A stretch of 64,000 nucleotides of DNA, from the NCBI GenBank assembly GCA_964354225.1, contig CAYGZC010000329.1, forward strand, positions 1-64,000. The letters are read 5' to 3'. Each line of letters begins with the position of its first letter. The first letter of the stretch is position 1. The position numbers were made by a program, and so were the translations under genes. Below are positions 51,284 through 58,993 of this stretch, one piece after another. The notes under the pieces were generated by a model, which saw only the letters and a program-made list of their open reading frames with translations, had not been told where the DNA came from and made no database searches. The stretch is from CAYGZC01 sp964354225. Its GTDB lineage: Bacteria; Bacteroidota; Ignavibacteria; UBA10030; SZUA-254.

Positions 51284-51427
51284 ATGAAAAATAATGTAGA
51301 AAACAAATTTAGAGAAGTAGTACATGAATGGGAAATGTCTATCCATTGTCCCGCGAAAATTATTTTAGATTGGCTTAATACTATTATGTTAGAAATATCT
51401 TCGTCAACGTCGTGTAATCAATCATGA
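51284..51427 (+). CDS. Small protein (47 aa)
   Basis: MKNNVENKFREVVHEWEMSI and onward, helical with one Cys pair (SIHCPAK, SCNQS). T-tract start; ATGA overlap with the next. Confidence 0.45.
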   Translation: MKNNVENKFREVVHEWEMSIHCPAKIILDWLNTIMLEISSSTSCNQS

Positions 51428-51570
51428 ACCCTATTAATTTGTGTATATATGATATAGATATATATAACGGAAGATTATATCATTTTTATTACTGTGAATT
51501 TAAATCTATTATGAGAATAATAACATTGGAAATGTATTCTTATGAAAATATGCAAGAAATGCAACGATGA
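51424..51570 (+). CDS. Small protein (48 aa)
   Basis: MNPINLCIYDIDIYNGRLYH and onward; overlaps the previous stop as ATGA and the next start by 29 bases. No SD of note. Weak but consistent with compact overlaps. Confidence 0.35.
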   Translation: MNPINLCIYDIDIYNGRLYHFYYCEFKSIMRIITLEMYSYENMQEMQR

Positions 51571-51883
51571 ATGCAAGAAATGTACCGTTGAATGCTACTT
51601 CGATCAACGGGATAAAAATATAGCCAGTGCGTTATACATAGATCTTACGGAAAATGGTATGGTTAGTACAGCCAATGAGATAGATGAAGCCGTGAAGACT
51701 ATAGAACAGTTGGTGACGTGCGGGGCTTTAGAAGCCGTTAATAGACATGAACTAAGATATGCCGATCACCGTATCCGTGAGATATATTCGGTACGGAAAT
51801 TATCGCACCCGATCTGGAATCGGATATGGTTTGATACAGTACAGGCGGTTGGATTTGCTCCCAAGAACACAGCGAATGATTGA
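51542..51883 (+). CDS. Cys-cluster N-terminus protein (113 aa)
   Basis: MKICKKCNDECKKCTVECYF: five Cys in 18 residues (CxxCxxxCxxCxxxC), then a helical body. Related in composition to the small Cys-cluster proteins nearby. Stop overlaps the next gene. Confidence 0.55.
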   Translation: MKICKKCNDECKKCTVECYFDQRDKNIASALYIDLTENGMVSTANEIDEAVKTIEQLVTCGALEAVNRHELRYADHRIREIYSVRKLSHPIWNRIWFDTVQAVGFAPKNTAND

Positions 51884-52601
51884 TCTTAACTGCTATACCA
51901 GACAACAGATTAAAGCAGCTACAGGCGAGGATGTTAATTCGGAAATTGTGGTGGTTGGTAACACCATCGAACGCCACGCATTAGAACAGTATATCCTTAA
52001 ACGAGAACCGGTAGCCGTTATTGGACCACCGATGAGCGGAAAACTATCGGCGGTTGCGCAAATTTGCGAAAAACATAATATCGGAATAGATTTTCATTAT
52101 GGAGAACTAGGTGATTATGATGCAGACAACATTCATGTTGTGCGAAATCCAAAGAGTTATAGAAACTTGGCAGTTTCAGGTCTCGTTGTCCTATCAACCG
52201 TGGACAAGGACATACCAACAACCTTTCGGGTGGTGCGACTCACTTGTGCAGGTGGAGAACTACAGCGAATATTCTGTGACAAAAAGGGACAATCATTGGT
52301 ATCTCGCGGTTCAATCAGACCATATGTTCCAGTCGAAATTGCTCTTATATCACAGCACCTCGGAGGAAAGAGTATTGCTGAAACACTACCGAGCAATACC
52401 CACCGATGGATAGCTCGGAACTTCTATGAGTTTCCGAATATCCTCAAGGTCTGTATGATGGCATTAAATATAAAAGATAGGTTAATATATTGGGGATTGC
52501 TAAGGTTGGTTAAAGCATCACGCTTCAATTTAAAATATCCCATATGGGTGAAAACAAATGATCGTAACAATGGAAGAAATGATGAACGACCTTCATATTG
52601 A
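51876..52601 (+). CDS. P-loop ATPase-like protein, degenerate
   Basis: 241 residues from ATG 51876, overlapping the previous stop. PVAVIGPPMSGKLSAVAQIC is a Walker A-like loop with Leu in place of the usual Thr/Ser after GK. A possible sensor strand GLVVLSTVDKDIPTTFRVVR follows but no clear DExx Walker B. Helical lid LPSNTHRWIARNFYEF. Could be a non-hydrolysing clamp-loader or helicase-loader subunit. Confidence 0.5.
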   Translation: MIDLNCYTRQQIKAATGEDVNSEIVVVGNTIERHALEQYILKREPVAVIGPPMSGKLSAVAQICEKHNIGIDFHYGELGDYDADNIHVVRNPKSYRNLAVSGLVVLSTVDKDIPTTFRVVRLTCAGGELQRIFCDKKGQSLVSRGSIRPYVPVEIALISQHLGGKSIAETLPSNTHRWIARNFYEFPNILKVCMMALNIKDRLIYWGLLRLVKASRFNLKYPIWVKTNDRNNGRNDERPSY

Positions 52602-52947
52602 GGGTCGAAAAGCTACCGGTGAAGCTATTTATATTGTGACACCATCGGACCTATTACGTGGATTAACTAAGTTAATCAACGAACAAGCTGCAAAGGGCTT
52701 CGAGTTTCGGGGAATCATTCACGCTCCGATATTCGAGTCGGGTATATTACTCAACTTTAAACCGAGTCGCAAACAATTCCACTACAAAATTGTAGACTCC
52801 TATAGTATCGCCCACTGCGATACCACCAAACAAACGTTAGAAGAAATCGAAAAGATAGGTGACATACATGCAACCATTGTTCTTTGGGGAATATTTCCTG
52901 CCCCTCTCTACGTCGTGGCCGATGAAATCAAATCCAAATCTGGATGA
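52558..52947 (+). CDS. Unknown protein (129 aa)
   Basis: MIVTMEEMMNDLHIEGRKAT, alpha/beta (ATIVLWGIFPAPLYVVADEI). Overlaps the P-loop gene by 44 bases; a later ATG would shorten the overlap. Followed by T9 and a hairpin. Function unknown. Confidence 0.5.
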   Translation: MIVTMEEMMNDLHIEGRKATGEAIYIVTPSDLLRGLTKLINEQAAKGFEFRGIIHAPIFESGILLNFKPSRKQFHYKIVDSYSIAHCDTTKQTLEEIEKIGDIHATIVLWGIFPAPLYVVADEIKSKSG

Positions 52948-52949
52948 TT

Positions 52950-53013
52950 TTTTTTTCACTACATACGAGTCTTTTCGTACGATTTATCGCAGTTTGTAGT
53001 GGTAACTTTTTTT
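52950..53013 (+). terminator. Hairpin terminator region before DNA methyltransferase
   Basis: CACTACA (52957) pairs with TGTAGTG (52995), enclosing TACGA/TCGTA. A T9 run precedes it and GGTAACTTTTTTT ends at the ATG at 53014. Confidence 0.45.
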
Positions 53014-54408
53014 ATGGAACGTATAATCTGTGGCGATAACCTCGCCGTTCTGAAAACACTGGGCGATAACACCATCGACCTCTGTTACATCGACCCACCG
53101 TTCTTCACCAACCGGCATTATGAAGTAATCTGGAATGATGGGTCCGAAATCCGACAATTTGAAGACCGCTTTGGTGATATTGATAAGAATAGCGGTAAGA
53201 TGCATAAGGATATACAAAAGTATTTGGACTGGATGAAGCAGCGCATTGAGCAAATCTACAGAATCCTCAAACCTACAGGGAGTTTTTATTTGCACTGTGA
53301 CTGGCACGCGGACAGTTATCTACGGGTGCTATGTGACGGTTTCTTTGGAGAAATAAAGGCATCAATTATATGGAAACGAACTGGTATACATAATGATTCT
53401 AAATCATGGGGCAAGGTTCATGATACAATTCTCTACTACACAAAAGGAGATAAAAGTATTTTTAATAAACAATTTAGATCATATGAAAATCTTACTGAGA
53501 AGTTTGATAAATTAGATGATAAAGGACGATTTAGAATAGATAGATTAGATGCTCGTGGTCTTGCTGGAAAAGGCTATACATATGAATGGAAAGGTATAAC
53601 TGATTTATGGCGTAGACCTATAGAATCAATGCAGAAGCTTGAGGATGATGGTCTTATATATTATACAAATAGTGGAAGACCTTATAAAAGGAGTTATGAG
53701 GTTGATGCTAAAGGTATTCCTATATCAGATGTATGGGAAGATATGCCAATAGATAGAAAAGAATTGTTGGGATTTCCGACACAGAAGCCCGAAGCACTCT
53801 TAGAACGCATAATAAAGGCCAGTAGTAATGAAGGCGACACGGTGCTTGATTGTTTTTGTGGCTGTGGCACCACCCTCGCCGCCGCGAAAAAACTGGACCG
53901 CTATACGATTGGTATAGATATCAGTCCCGACGCCTGTCGACTGGTCGCGTGGCGTCTCAATACAGAGAAGGAAAAGATGACGGATGAAGAAAAGAAAATT
54001 TCCTATATCGAATTTAACGCGGCACCCTATATTGAAGGACTGCCGATCAACGCGAAAGAGATTGCTGCTCTCAGTGGAAATGAATTTCAGAACTGGATTT
54101 CTCGCGAACTTGGAATACAGGAAGGAAAACGGGGCGCTGATGGTGGTATTGATGGTAAAGTATTCGGCTATCCCCTCCAAGTAAAGAAGTACCAAGCGGG
54201 ACGTCCTGATCTGGACAAATTTAGTGGTGTATTACTTCGAGAGAAGAAGAATATTGGTGTATTTGTAGCGATAGATTTCGCATCCACGTTTAAACAAGAA
54301 ATAAGACGGTTGAAAAATGAAAATGATACAACCATACATTGTTTTAGTGTGGATGATATTATCAACAGACGTCATCTACAGATTTTTAGAGAACTGGAGA
54401 ATATGTAG
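53014..54408 (+). CDS. DNA methyltransferase fused to Mrr-like nuclease domain
   Basis: 464 residues. Residues 1-310: beta-class amino methyltransferase with catalytic YIDPPFFTNRHYEVIW early and the SAM site VLDCFCGCGTTLAAAKK late. Residues 345-464: NEFQNWISRELGIQEGKRGA then GGIDG and PLQVKKYQAG, the E...D...QxK core of Mrr/PD-(D/E)xK nucleases. A single-chain restriction-modification or modification-dependent enzyme is possible. The middle (about 53370-53770) is more AT-rich with AGA codons, unlike both flanks, consistent with a swapped target-recognition region. Confidence 0.8.
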   Translation: MERIICGDNLAVLKTLGDNTIDLCYIDPPFFTNRHYEVIWNDGSEIRQFEDRFGDIDKNSGKMHKDIQKYLDWMKQRIEQIYRILKPTGSFYLHCDWHADSYLRVLCDGFFGEIKASIIWKRTGIHNDSKSWGKVHDTILYYTKGDKSIFNKQFRSYENLTEKFDKLDDKGRFRIDRLDARGLAGKGYTYEWKGITDLWRRPIESMQKLEDDGLIYYTNSGRPYKRSYEVDAKGIPISDVWEDMPIDRKELLGFPTQKPEALLERIIKASSNEGDTVLDCFCGCGTTLAAAKKLDRYTIGIDISPDACRLVAWRLNTEKEKMTDEEKKISYIEFNAAPYIEGLPINAKEIAALSGNEFQNWISRELGIQEGKRGADGGIDGKVFGYPLQVKKYQAGRPDLDKFSGVLLREKKNIGVFVAIDFASTFKQEIRRLKNENDTTIHCFSVDDIINRRHLQIFRELENM

Positions 54409-54436
54409 TTGCTATGAAACATAGCAACATTTTTTT
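54408..54436 (+). terminator. Hairpin plus T7 terminator
   Basis: GTTGCTATG-AAA-CATAGCAAC, a perfect 9-bp stem at 54408-54428 that contains the methyltransferase stop, then A, seven T and the next ATG. Confidence 0.65.
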
Positions 54437-54601
54437 ATGAAACAGTTAGAAACCGGAATTCTCTGGTCGGTTACCACTTATATACCCACCTACAACGAAC
54501 AAATTGTGGATGGTTGGTATAGGAATCCTCTACCAAGGTTTTTAAACAGAATAACACAAGATATAATCTTAGAGGTAGAGAGACCCACGCCTTTTTTATG
54601 A
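54437..54601 (+). CDS. Small protein (54 aa)
   Basis: MKQLETGILWSVTTYIPTYN and onward; its stop is the TGA in TTTTTTATGA of the next start, so the gene end is shaped by the junction itself. Function unknown. Confidence 0.4.
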   Translation: MKQLETGILWSVTTYIPTYNEQIVDGWYRNPLPRFLNRITQDIILEVERPTPFL

Positions 54602-54774
54602 AGAATATTTATCACTTTCTGGAGCGTCCCGGTGAAAAATTAGAACGGAATTATTATCAATATCCTATTTTCTTTGTTAATTTTCATCCAGCCCGTATTC
54701 TTGAAGAAATAAAACAGTACACAAAGATATCTTTATGGGAAATAAATGGTGAATTTCCTTATGCAATATCTTAA
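54598..54774 (+). CDS. Small protein (58 aa)
   Basis: MKNIYHFLERPGEKLERNYY and onward; overlaps the next start, whose SD (GGTGA) lies in its 3' end. Function unknown. Confidence 0.4.
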   Translation: MKNIYHFLERPGEKLERNYYQYPIFFVNFHPARILEEIKQYTKISLWEINGEFPYAIS

Positions 54775-54961
54775 CACAGAATTTCTGAACCGAGTTGAAA
54801 CCTACAACATGAGAGACTATATAGCAGAGTGGTCCGAGTTTGCACGTAATGGATACCTATGCAAAATAGTAGATGTTATTAGCCACAACAGTATTTTTTA
54901 TGCTTCTACTCTGGGTTGTTTTAATAGCAATACTTGGTATAGCCATAATGTCATTCTGTAG
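54761..54961 (+). CDS. Small protein (66 aa)
   Basis: Start MQYLNTEFLNRVETYNMRDY with GGTGA 8 bases upstream. Acidic-aromatic. Runs across the T-tract of the next gene (NSIFYAST). Function unknown. Confidence 0.45.
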   Translation: MQYLNTEFLNRVETYNMRDYIAEWSEFARNGYLCKIVDVISHNSIFYASTLGCFNSNTWYSHNVIL

Positions 54962-55064
54962 ATTTTATCTTATGGATTGGTTAATAGAACATAATCTGTT
55001 CGAAGATTGCCTGTATTTGGTATTGGTTATAATCATCATCGCTTCCGCCTTTATCGAGGTGTGA
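54900..55064 (+). CDS. Two-TM small membrane protein (54 aa)
   Basis: MLLLWVVLIAILGIAIMSFC, a second hydrophobic stretch LYLVLVIIIIASAF. T-tract start inside the preceding gene. Holin-like topology but no other support. Confidence 0.5.
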   Translation: MLLLWVVLIAILGIAIMSFCRFYLMDWLIEHNLFEDCLYLVLVIIIIASAFIEV

Positions 55065-55070
55065 TTTTTT

Positions 55071-55316
55071 ATGAAGATGTTATATATATATATAGACTCC
55101 TTTGAAAGTATGGATATTTGTATGCCGCATAAGCATAAAATACAGGAAATTCTCTCGATCATCTGGAATATTATTGATAGTGAGTTCAAGGTTAAATCCA
55201 GCAAGAAACATCCTGGTGGGTTGGTGTTAAGCGGAATACGGGGTTACTTCTTTATTAGTCAACAACCCTATTTATATCTACAGCATATAAGAGAATATTT
55301 AGAGGATAATTTATGA
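55071..55316 (+). CDS. Unknown small protein (81 aa)
   Basis: MKMLYIYIDSFESMDICMPH, helix, then basic KVKSSKKHPGG and SGIRGYFFISQQPYLYL. GAGGTGTGA lies before the T-tract start. ATGA overlap with the next gene. Confidence 0.5.
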   Translation: MKMLYIYIDSFESMDICMPHKHKIQEILSIIWNIIDSEFKVKSSKKHPGGLVLSGIRGYFFISQQPYLYLQHIREYLEDNL

Positions 55317-55600
55317 AACCAATATTAAAACAATTCTTGTACAAAAATTTTTTCTGGAAATCCGAATATGAGTGTTGTTGGCTGGACAGTTGCACAAGTA
55401 TTTTTCGAGAAGAAGATAATGAAATTTTTCTTTTCAGTGACCCTCAATTATATGTATTAATCAAAGATATTGCTCATTTTTTATGCAAGTTATTAACACA
55501 TATTTTCTGGAAAAATTTAATACCTATGTTCCCGATCGATCGCCTGTCTTTGTCCAATATTGGCGTTTCTTTTCGAGAAATAGAACCATGCTTGCCATAA
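55313..55600 (+). CDS. Unknown protein (95 aa) with nested gene
   Basis: MKPILKQFLYKNFFWKSEYE, Cys pair (CCWLDSC). Read straight through a TTTTTTATG at 55476-55485 that starts another frame, giving a 118-base overlap; one of the two may be spurious. Confidence 0.4.
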   Translation: MKPILKQFLYKNFFWKSEYECCWLDSCTSIFREEDNEIFLFSDPQLYVLIKDIAHFLCKLLTHIFWKNLIPMFPIDRLSLSNIGVSFREIEPCLP

Positions 55601-55665
55601 TACGGAATGTTTTGAACCATCTTCTTTTTCCCGTTTTTATTGGACTAAACACCGAACTAATGTAG
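55483..55665 (+). CDS. Small protein at T-tract start (60 aa)
   Basis: MQVINTYFLEKFNTYVPDRS and onward, basic and aromatic. The junction start supports it; it overlaps the gene at 55313 in another frame. MQVIN also begins the peptide at 41954. Confidence 0.4.
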   Translation: MQVINTYFLEKFNTYVPDRSPVFVQYWRFFSRNRTMLAIIRNVLNHLLFPVFIGLNTELM

Positions 55666-55672
55666 ATTTTTT

Positions 55673-55819
55673 ATGAAGGTATTGGAAATAAAAATTACTC
55701 AATTGAAAGATGTTCCTTATCGATCCGCAACAGGCTACTTCTTTATTAATATTTTAATACAAATTGTTATTTATTATGCCTCGGATTTTCCCAATGCCAA
55801 CGCCCATCTATTTGCGTGA
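55673..55819 (+). CDS. Small protein (48 aa)
   Basis: MKVLEIKITQLKDVPYRSAT, then hydrophobic GYFFINILIQIVIYYAS. T-tract on both sides. Function unknown. Confidence 0.4.
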   Translation: MKVLEIKITQLKDVPYRSATGYFFINILIQIVIYYASDFPNANAHLFA

Positions 55820-55825
55820 TTTTTT

Positions 55826-56047
55826 ATGCAACCATTTGAAACAACAGAAATCTTCGGTGGATTATATATGCCCATCGCCCCACAGGTTGGAGAAAACATA
55901 GAAAATAATCTTTGGGTTTGTATCTTTATGGAATTTAAATTGGAATTTAAATCTGTCTTTAATAACAACTGCTATTTTCAATTATCTTTCTCTAACATAA
56001 ATGTTGTAGTAAGAAGAATAGGGGGAGTTTTTGATATTAACAGTTGA
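55826..56047 (+). CDS. Small beta-rich protein (73 aa)
   Basis: MQPFETTEIFGGLYMPIAPQ then FQLSFSNINVVVRRIGGVF; mostly strands. T-tract start, end overlaps the next gene whose SD lies in its 3' end. Confidence 0.45.
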   Translation: MQPFETTEIFGGLYMPIAPQVGENIENNLWVCIFMEFKLEFKSVFNNNCYFQLSFSNINVVVRRIGGVFDINS

Positions 56048-56354
56048 AAATTTTCTGGAACAATTTTATAAAGAAAAAATGGAACCTGTTATTGGTATCT
56101 ATCCGTATATCAGACACGGAGAACTTGATGAAGTGCAACAGACTCTTGCCTATATAACTATCGGCAAACTACTTTCTCTTTTAAATGGAGAAGAAATACT
56201 TATGCAACTGCAGAAAAATAAGCTATTTTCGAAATCATTGGGCAAAGATTACGGAATATTATTCCATTTGGTAACAGAACAGGAAGCTATCGAGGTGCTT
56301 ATTGAAAAAGGAATGAGACTGGACAATCTTGACAGTTTAATAAGAGGTATCTGA
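56031..56354 (+). CDS. Small helical protein (107 aa), TTG start
   Basis: TTG start preceded by GGGGGAG. MILTVENFLEQFYKEKMEPV, LAYITIGKLLSLLNGEEILM and a C-terminal helix; all-helical. No family recognised. Confidence 0.5.
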   Translation: MILTVENFLEQFYKEKMEPVIGIYPYIRHGELDEVQQTLAYITIGKLLSLLNGEEILMQLQKNKLFSKSLGKDYGILFHLVTEQEAIEVLIEKGMRLDNLDSLIRGI

Positions 56355-56383
56355 TATAGAAATCCGTTTATCCCTTATTTTTT

Positions 56384-56518
56384 ATGGAAACAATCAATTT
56401 ACATGATTTAACGTTTGGACTTATACAGATAGACAATAGAGTTCTGTCATCGGGAATAGGGTATCTTTATCATTGTTTTATATTGGTTATAGCAGTTTAT
56501 GAAACAATAACAACATAA
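56384..56518 (+). CDS. Small protein (44 aa)
   Basis: METINLHDLTFGLIQIDNRV, then hydrophobic LYHCFILVIAVYE. T-tract start, ends 12 bases before tRNA-Leu. Low certainty. Confidence 0.35.
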   Translation: METINLHDLTFGLIQIDNRVLSSGIGYLYHCFILVIAVYETITT

Positions 56519-56529
56519 TTTATTCTTCG

Positions 56530-56613
56530 GGGAGCGTAGCCAAGTTCGGATAAAAGCACGGCGCTAAGGACGCCGCACCCAGCGTTTCGGAGGTTCAAAT
56601 CCTCCCGCTCCTA
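56530..56613 (+). tRNA. tRNA-Leu, anticodon AAG
   Basis: Acceptor GGGAGCG/CGCTCCT (one G-T), perfect anticodon stem CGGCG/CGCCG around CTAAGGA, anticodon AAG, long type II variable arm, T arm GGAGG-TTCAAAT-CCTCC and discriminator A, a Leu identity element. CCA not encoded; T6 and ATG follow. The D stem is weak. A34 anticodons are very rare in archaea, so either an A-to-I edit or a specialised reader of CTT codons is implied. Confidence 0.85.
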
Positions 56614-56619
56614 TTTTTT

Positions 56620-56787
56620 ATGTGGATTATTACCGATAAATTAGCAATGTTTTTGGAAGAAAAAATAGAATCGAAGATGCGTAGACCGAATGTATCTGGC
56701 GATGATTTGTTGGAAGAAACGGATATCTTTGATTTCTTTTGGATAATACACAATTGTATCGAAGATTTCTTTTCTCCAGATAATTAA
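56620..56787 (+). CDS. Small acidic protein (55 aa)
   Basis: MWIITDKLAMFLEEKIESKM, then acidic/aromatic DDLLEETDIFDFFWII. Starts right after tRNA-Leu. Function unknown. Confidence 0.45.
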   Translation: MWIITDKLAMFLEEKIESKMRRPNVSGDDLLEETDIFDFFWIIHNCIEDFFSPDN

Positions 56788-56793
56788 TTTTTT

Positions 56794-56991
56794 ATGCGCA
56801 ACTGGTTTGAAGATATACAAAAAGTACTAAGAAGTCGGTATGATTATGCCGATTCGGAATGTGCCAATCTCATCTGTCATTTGATGGAGGAGTATGCCGA
56901 AAACTATTCCACCGTTCAAATGCGGAAGGATATAGAGGAGTTAAGAGATAGGTTGAATAATCTAAAACTTGTGGAGGTGGAACGCCAATGA
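56794..56991 (+). CDS. Small helical protein, EYAEN pair member 1
   Basis: 65 residues, MRNWFEDIQKVLRSRYDYAD, LMEEYAENYS. The downstream protein has KLMKEYAEENP in the same place and a similar N-terminal W-x-x-E/D-I-x-x-x-L, so the two look paralogous. Coupled by ATGA overlap. Confidence 0.5.
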   Translation: MRNWFEDIQKVLRSRYDYADSECANLICHLMEEYAENYSTVQMRKDIEELRDRLNNLKLVEVERQ

Positions 56992-57218
56992 GTAGAAAAA
57001 CCGAAGCCAAATGGAAACAGGAAATCCTAACGATATTAAAAAACTATTATATCTGTGAAAAGTTCAGTAATGGTGTGTATGAAGAATACAAAACAGATGA
57101 AGATTTTAAAGAGTTTTTAGATGATATCTACAAACTGATGAAGGAATATGCCGAGGAAAATCCGGTGGAAGCCGAACCTGACACCAGTCATTACGAGTGT
57201 ATGAAGGAACTGGATTAA
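56988..57218 (+). CDS. Small helical protein, EYAEN pair member 2
   Basis: 76 residues, KWKQEILTILKNYYICEKFS, LMKEYAEENPVEAEPD. SD GGAGGTGG before the ATG. Acidic. Function unknown. Confidence 0.5.
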   Translation: MSRKTEAKWKQEILTILKNYYICEKFSNGVYEEYKTDEDFKEFLDDIYKLMKEYAEENPVEAEPDTSHYECMKELD

Positions 57219-57227
57219 TTTTTTTTT

Positions 57228-57380
57228 ATGAGATCAAACTGGACTGTTATATATTCAGGTGTTTTGACAATAGAGGAAGATTATAATAATAAAAATATCC
57301 CTTTGGATTTTAGTTTACGGAAAGAACTTGCTTTCATTTCTCCTATGTTTATTGATATAATAGATTGGATGAATATTTAA
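57228..57380 (+). CDS. Small protein (50 aa)
   Basis: MRSNWTVIYSGVLTIEEDYN and onward to FIDIIDWMNI. T9 tract start. Last unit of the T-tract series before the structural island. Function unknown. Confidence 0.4.
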   Translation: MRSNWTVIYSGVLTIEEDYNNKNIPLDFSLRKELAFISPMFIDIIDWMNI

Positions 57381-57402
57381 GTGAGCGAAAGATAATAATC
57401 TT

Positions 57403-57963
57403 ATGCAAATAGCAATCACAGGAGAGATACTCACCCAACTCCTCCATATACGGATAGCGGTAGAAAAGGAATTGGGTGGACAGGCTACATGGAATCAGGT
57501 AATGTCCTATCTTATGCGTTGCTATATTGAAAATAAATCTCTCTCCTCAAAACTCAAGAGTCGGGAATCGACCATCGGGGAGATGAAAGATGCTCAAATA
57601 AAAAATACCGATGAATATCTCCGACTGGTACTTGTTCGTCCCACCATGCCCTTCATGGCTATGCAACAGAATAATATGCTCAATCCACCTCCTCCAGTTC
57701 CACCAAAGCAGATACTTCCTTTAAATATAACCGTCTCGGAGGACGTTAGAAAGGATTACCAGAAAGAAATTAAACAGGTATTTAATAATACAGGAGAGAC
57801 CGATATAAAACCGAGCGATGTTATCAAGGTCTGTAATCCGAAGCATGAGACCACCATAATAAAAGAAACGGATGAACCTCCACCGAATTTAGAAGATATT
57901 ATATTGAAGATGAAACGGAATAAGTCCTTTTATGCCGTTCGAAAAGAAGAGAAAGATTTATAA
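57403..57963 (+). CDS. Unknown protein (186 aa), start of structural island
   Basis: N-terminal ITGEILTQLLHIRIAVEKEL then ATWNQVMSYLMRCYIENK resembles a ribbon-helix-helix or small helical DNA-binding fold; a Pro-rich linker NPPPPVPPKQILPL and a charged C-terminus follow. No T-tract; no strong SD. Could be a regulator of the island or a virion accessory. Confidence 0.5.
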   Translation: MQIAITGEILTQLLHIRIAVEKELGGQATWNQVMSYLMRCYIENKSLSSKLKSRESTIGEMKDAQIKNTDEYLRLVLVRPTMPFMAMQQNNMLNPPPPVPPKQILPLNITVSEDVRKDYQKEIKQVFNNTGETDIKPSDVIKVCNPKHETTIIKETDEPPPNLEDIILKMKRNKSFYAVRKEEKDL

Positions 57964-57974
57964 AATTGCGGCTT

Positions 57975-58000
57975 AACGTATAAATATCGGTAATAAACTA
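57975..58000 (+). promoter_or_regulatory. TATA promoter of structural island
   Basis: GTATAAATA at about 57978-57986, roughly 20 bases before the ATG at 58000, the spacing expected for a leaderless or near-leaderless archaeal transcript. Purine-poor BRE. Unlike the T-tract genes, this one has a recognisable promoter. Confidence 0.5.
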
Positions 58001-58500
58001 TGACAGCCACAATTTATATCATTGAAGCTAATGGAGCCGAAAGTATTACAGAGAATATCACCAATTGTAATTTCGGAACACAAGATGCTCCTAATGTCGT
58101 TACTGCTACTTATCCTATTGTTGCAGGATTCAACGGCTATGAGAAATATTGGAAGATGAAATTCTACGCTACCTTCAACAAGGTAGATAACCTAAAGTTT
58201 TATAAATCTGCCGGTACCCTCGATGGAGGTGCAACACTTTACTCCAATTGTGTCACCGGAACATATGCTTCAATTGCTTTTGCCGCTCCTGTAACTGAAA
58301 ACAGTTCTAAGGCCACTATTCTTATCTTTGAAACAGAACCAGCCACCGTGAATTTAGGTATATCCAGTTCACTTTCTGGAAGTATTGTAGCAGCTTCTGG
58401 TACATCGGATTATATCTGTTGCCAATACAGAACCACCGCAGGACATACACCGGGAGATATTGCATCGCTTACTCTCAAGTTCCAATACGATGAACAGTAA
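58000..58500 (+). CDS. Structural beta-sandwich protein candidate
   Basis: 166 residues, rich in T, A, S, N: ENITNCNFGTQDAPNVVTAT, GFNGYEKYWKMKFYATF. All-beta pattern as in virion surface or fibre-associated proteins. Position before the repeat fibre supports this. No family named. Confidence 0.5.
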   Translation: MTATIYIIEANGAESITENITNCNFGTQDAPNVVTATYPIVAGFNGYEKYWKMKFYATFNKVDNLKFYKSAGTLDGGATLYSNCVTGTYASIAFAAPVTENSSKATILIFETEPATVNLGISSSLSGSIVAASGTSDYICCQYRTTAGHTPGDIASLTLKFQYDEQ

Positions 58501-58503
58501 ACC

Positions 58504-58530
58504 TTTTTTTATCTTCGAATACAATCGAAG
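58504..58530 (+). terminator. T7 run and hairpin overlapping an SD
   Basis: CTTTTTTTAT, then TCTTCGA/TCGAAGA hairpin (about 58512-58531) whose 3' arm runs into GAGGTGA, the SD of the next gene. It may regulate translation by hiding the SD. Confidence 0.45.
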
Positions 58531-58544
58531 AGGTGACCAATACA

Positions 58545-58991
58545 ATGGACGACAGCGAATGGAAATGGGAAGCTATACCGATAAATCCTGAACAGAATGT
58601 TATTGAACAGTATCCGAATAACGGTACCGATGAAACTCTTTTTAACGTTATACAGGAAGAGGAGAAGAAAGACAATCTCCGATTTTTTTTAATAACACCA
58701 CGTTCTCAGACTGAAGAACGGGAATATGTTGCCGTAGATTTAACCAACGGCATGTTTGTTATAAATGATATGTATATTAATGTAGCACCACAATATGCTA
58801 ACAAGAATTATAAATACCGAATAGTTTATCACAGACGATGTAGCGTTGAGATGACTTTTGGAGGAGAATTTAAATCTAAATCCGTGATATACCTCATCGG
58901 ATGGCAAATCACGTTGAATGGTGAAAACATCCAGCGGATTTTGTTCTTTGATCCTGAAACAAAAATAGCAAGACTGGAGGAGAAGCGATAA
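58545..58991 (+). CDS. Unknown protein (148 aa)
   Basis: Start ATG 58545 has GAGGTGA 9 bases upstream; a GTG within the SD would add four residues. MDDSEWKWEAIPINPEQNVI and a beta-rich body with YRIVYHRRCSVEMTFGGEFK. Probably a virion accessory. No family recognised. Confidence 0.5.
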   Translation: MDDSEWKWEAIPINPEQNVIEQYPNNGTDETLFNVIQEEEKKDNLRFFLITPRSQTEEREYVAVDLTNGMFVINDMYINVAPQYANKNYKYRIVYHRRCSVEMTFGGEFKSKSVIYLIGWQITLNGENIQRILFFDPETKIARLEEKR

Positions 58992-58993
58992 CT

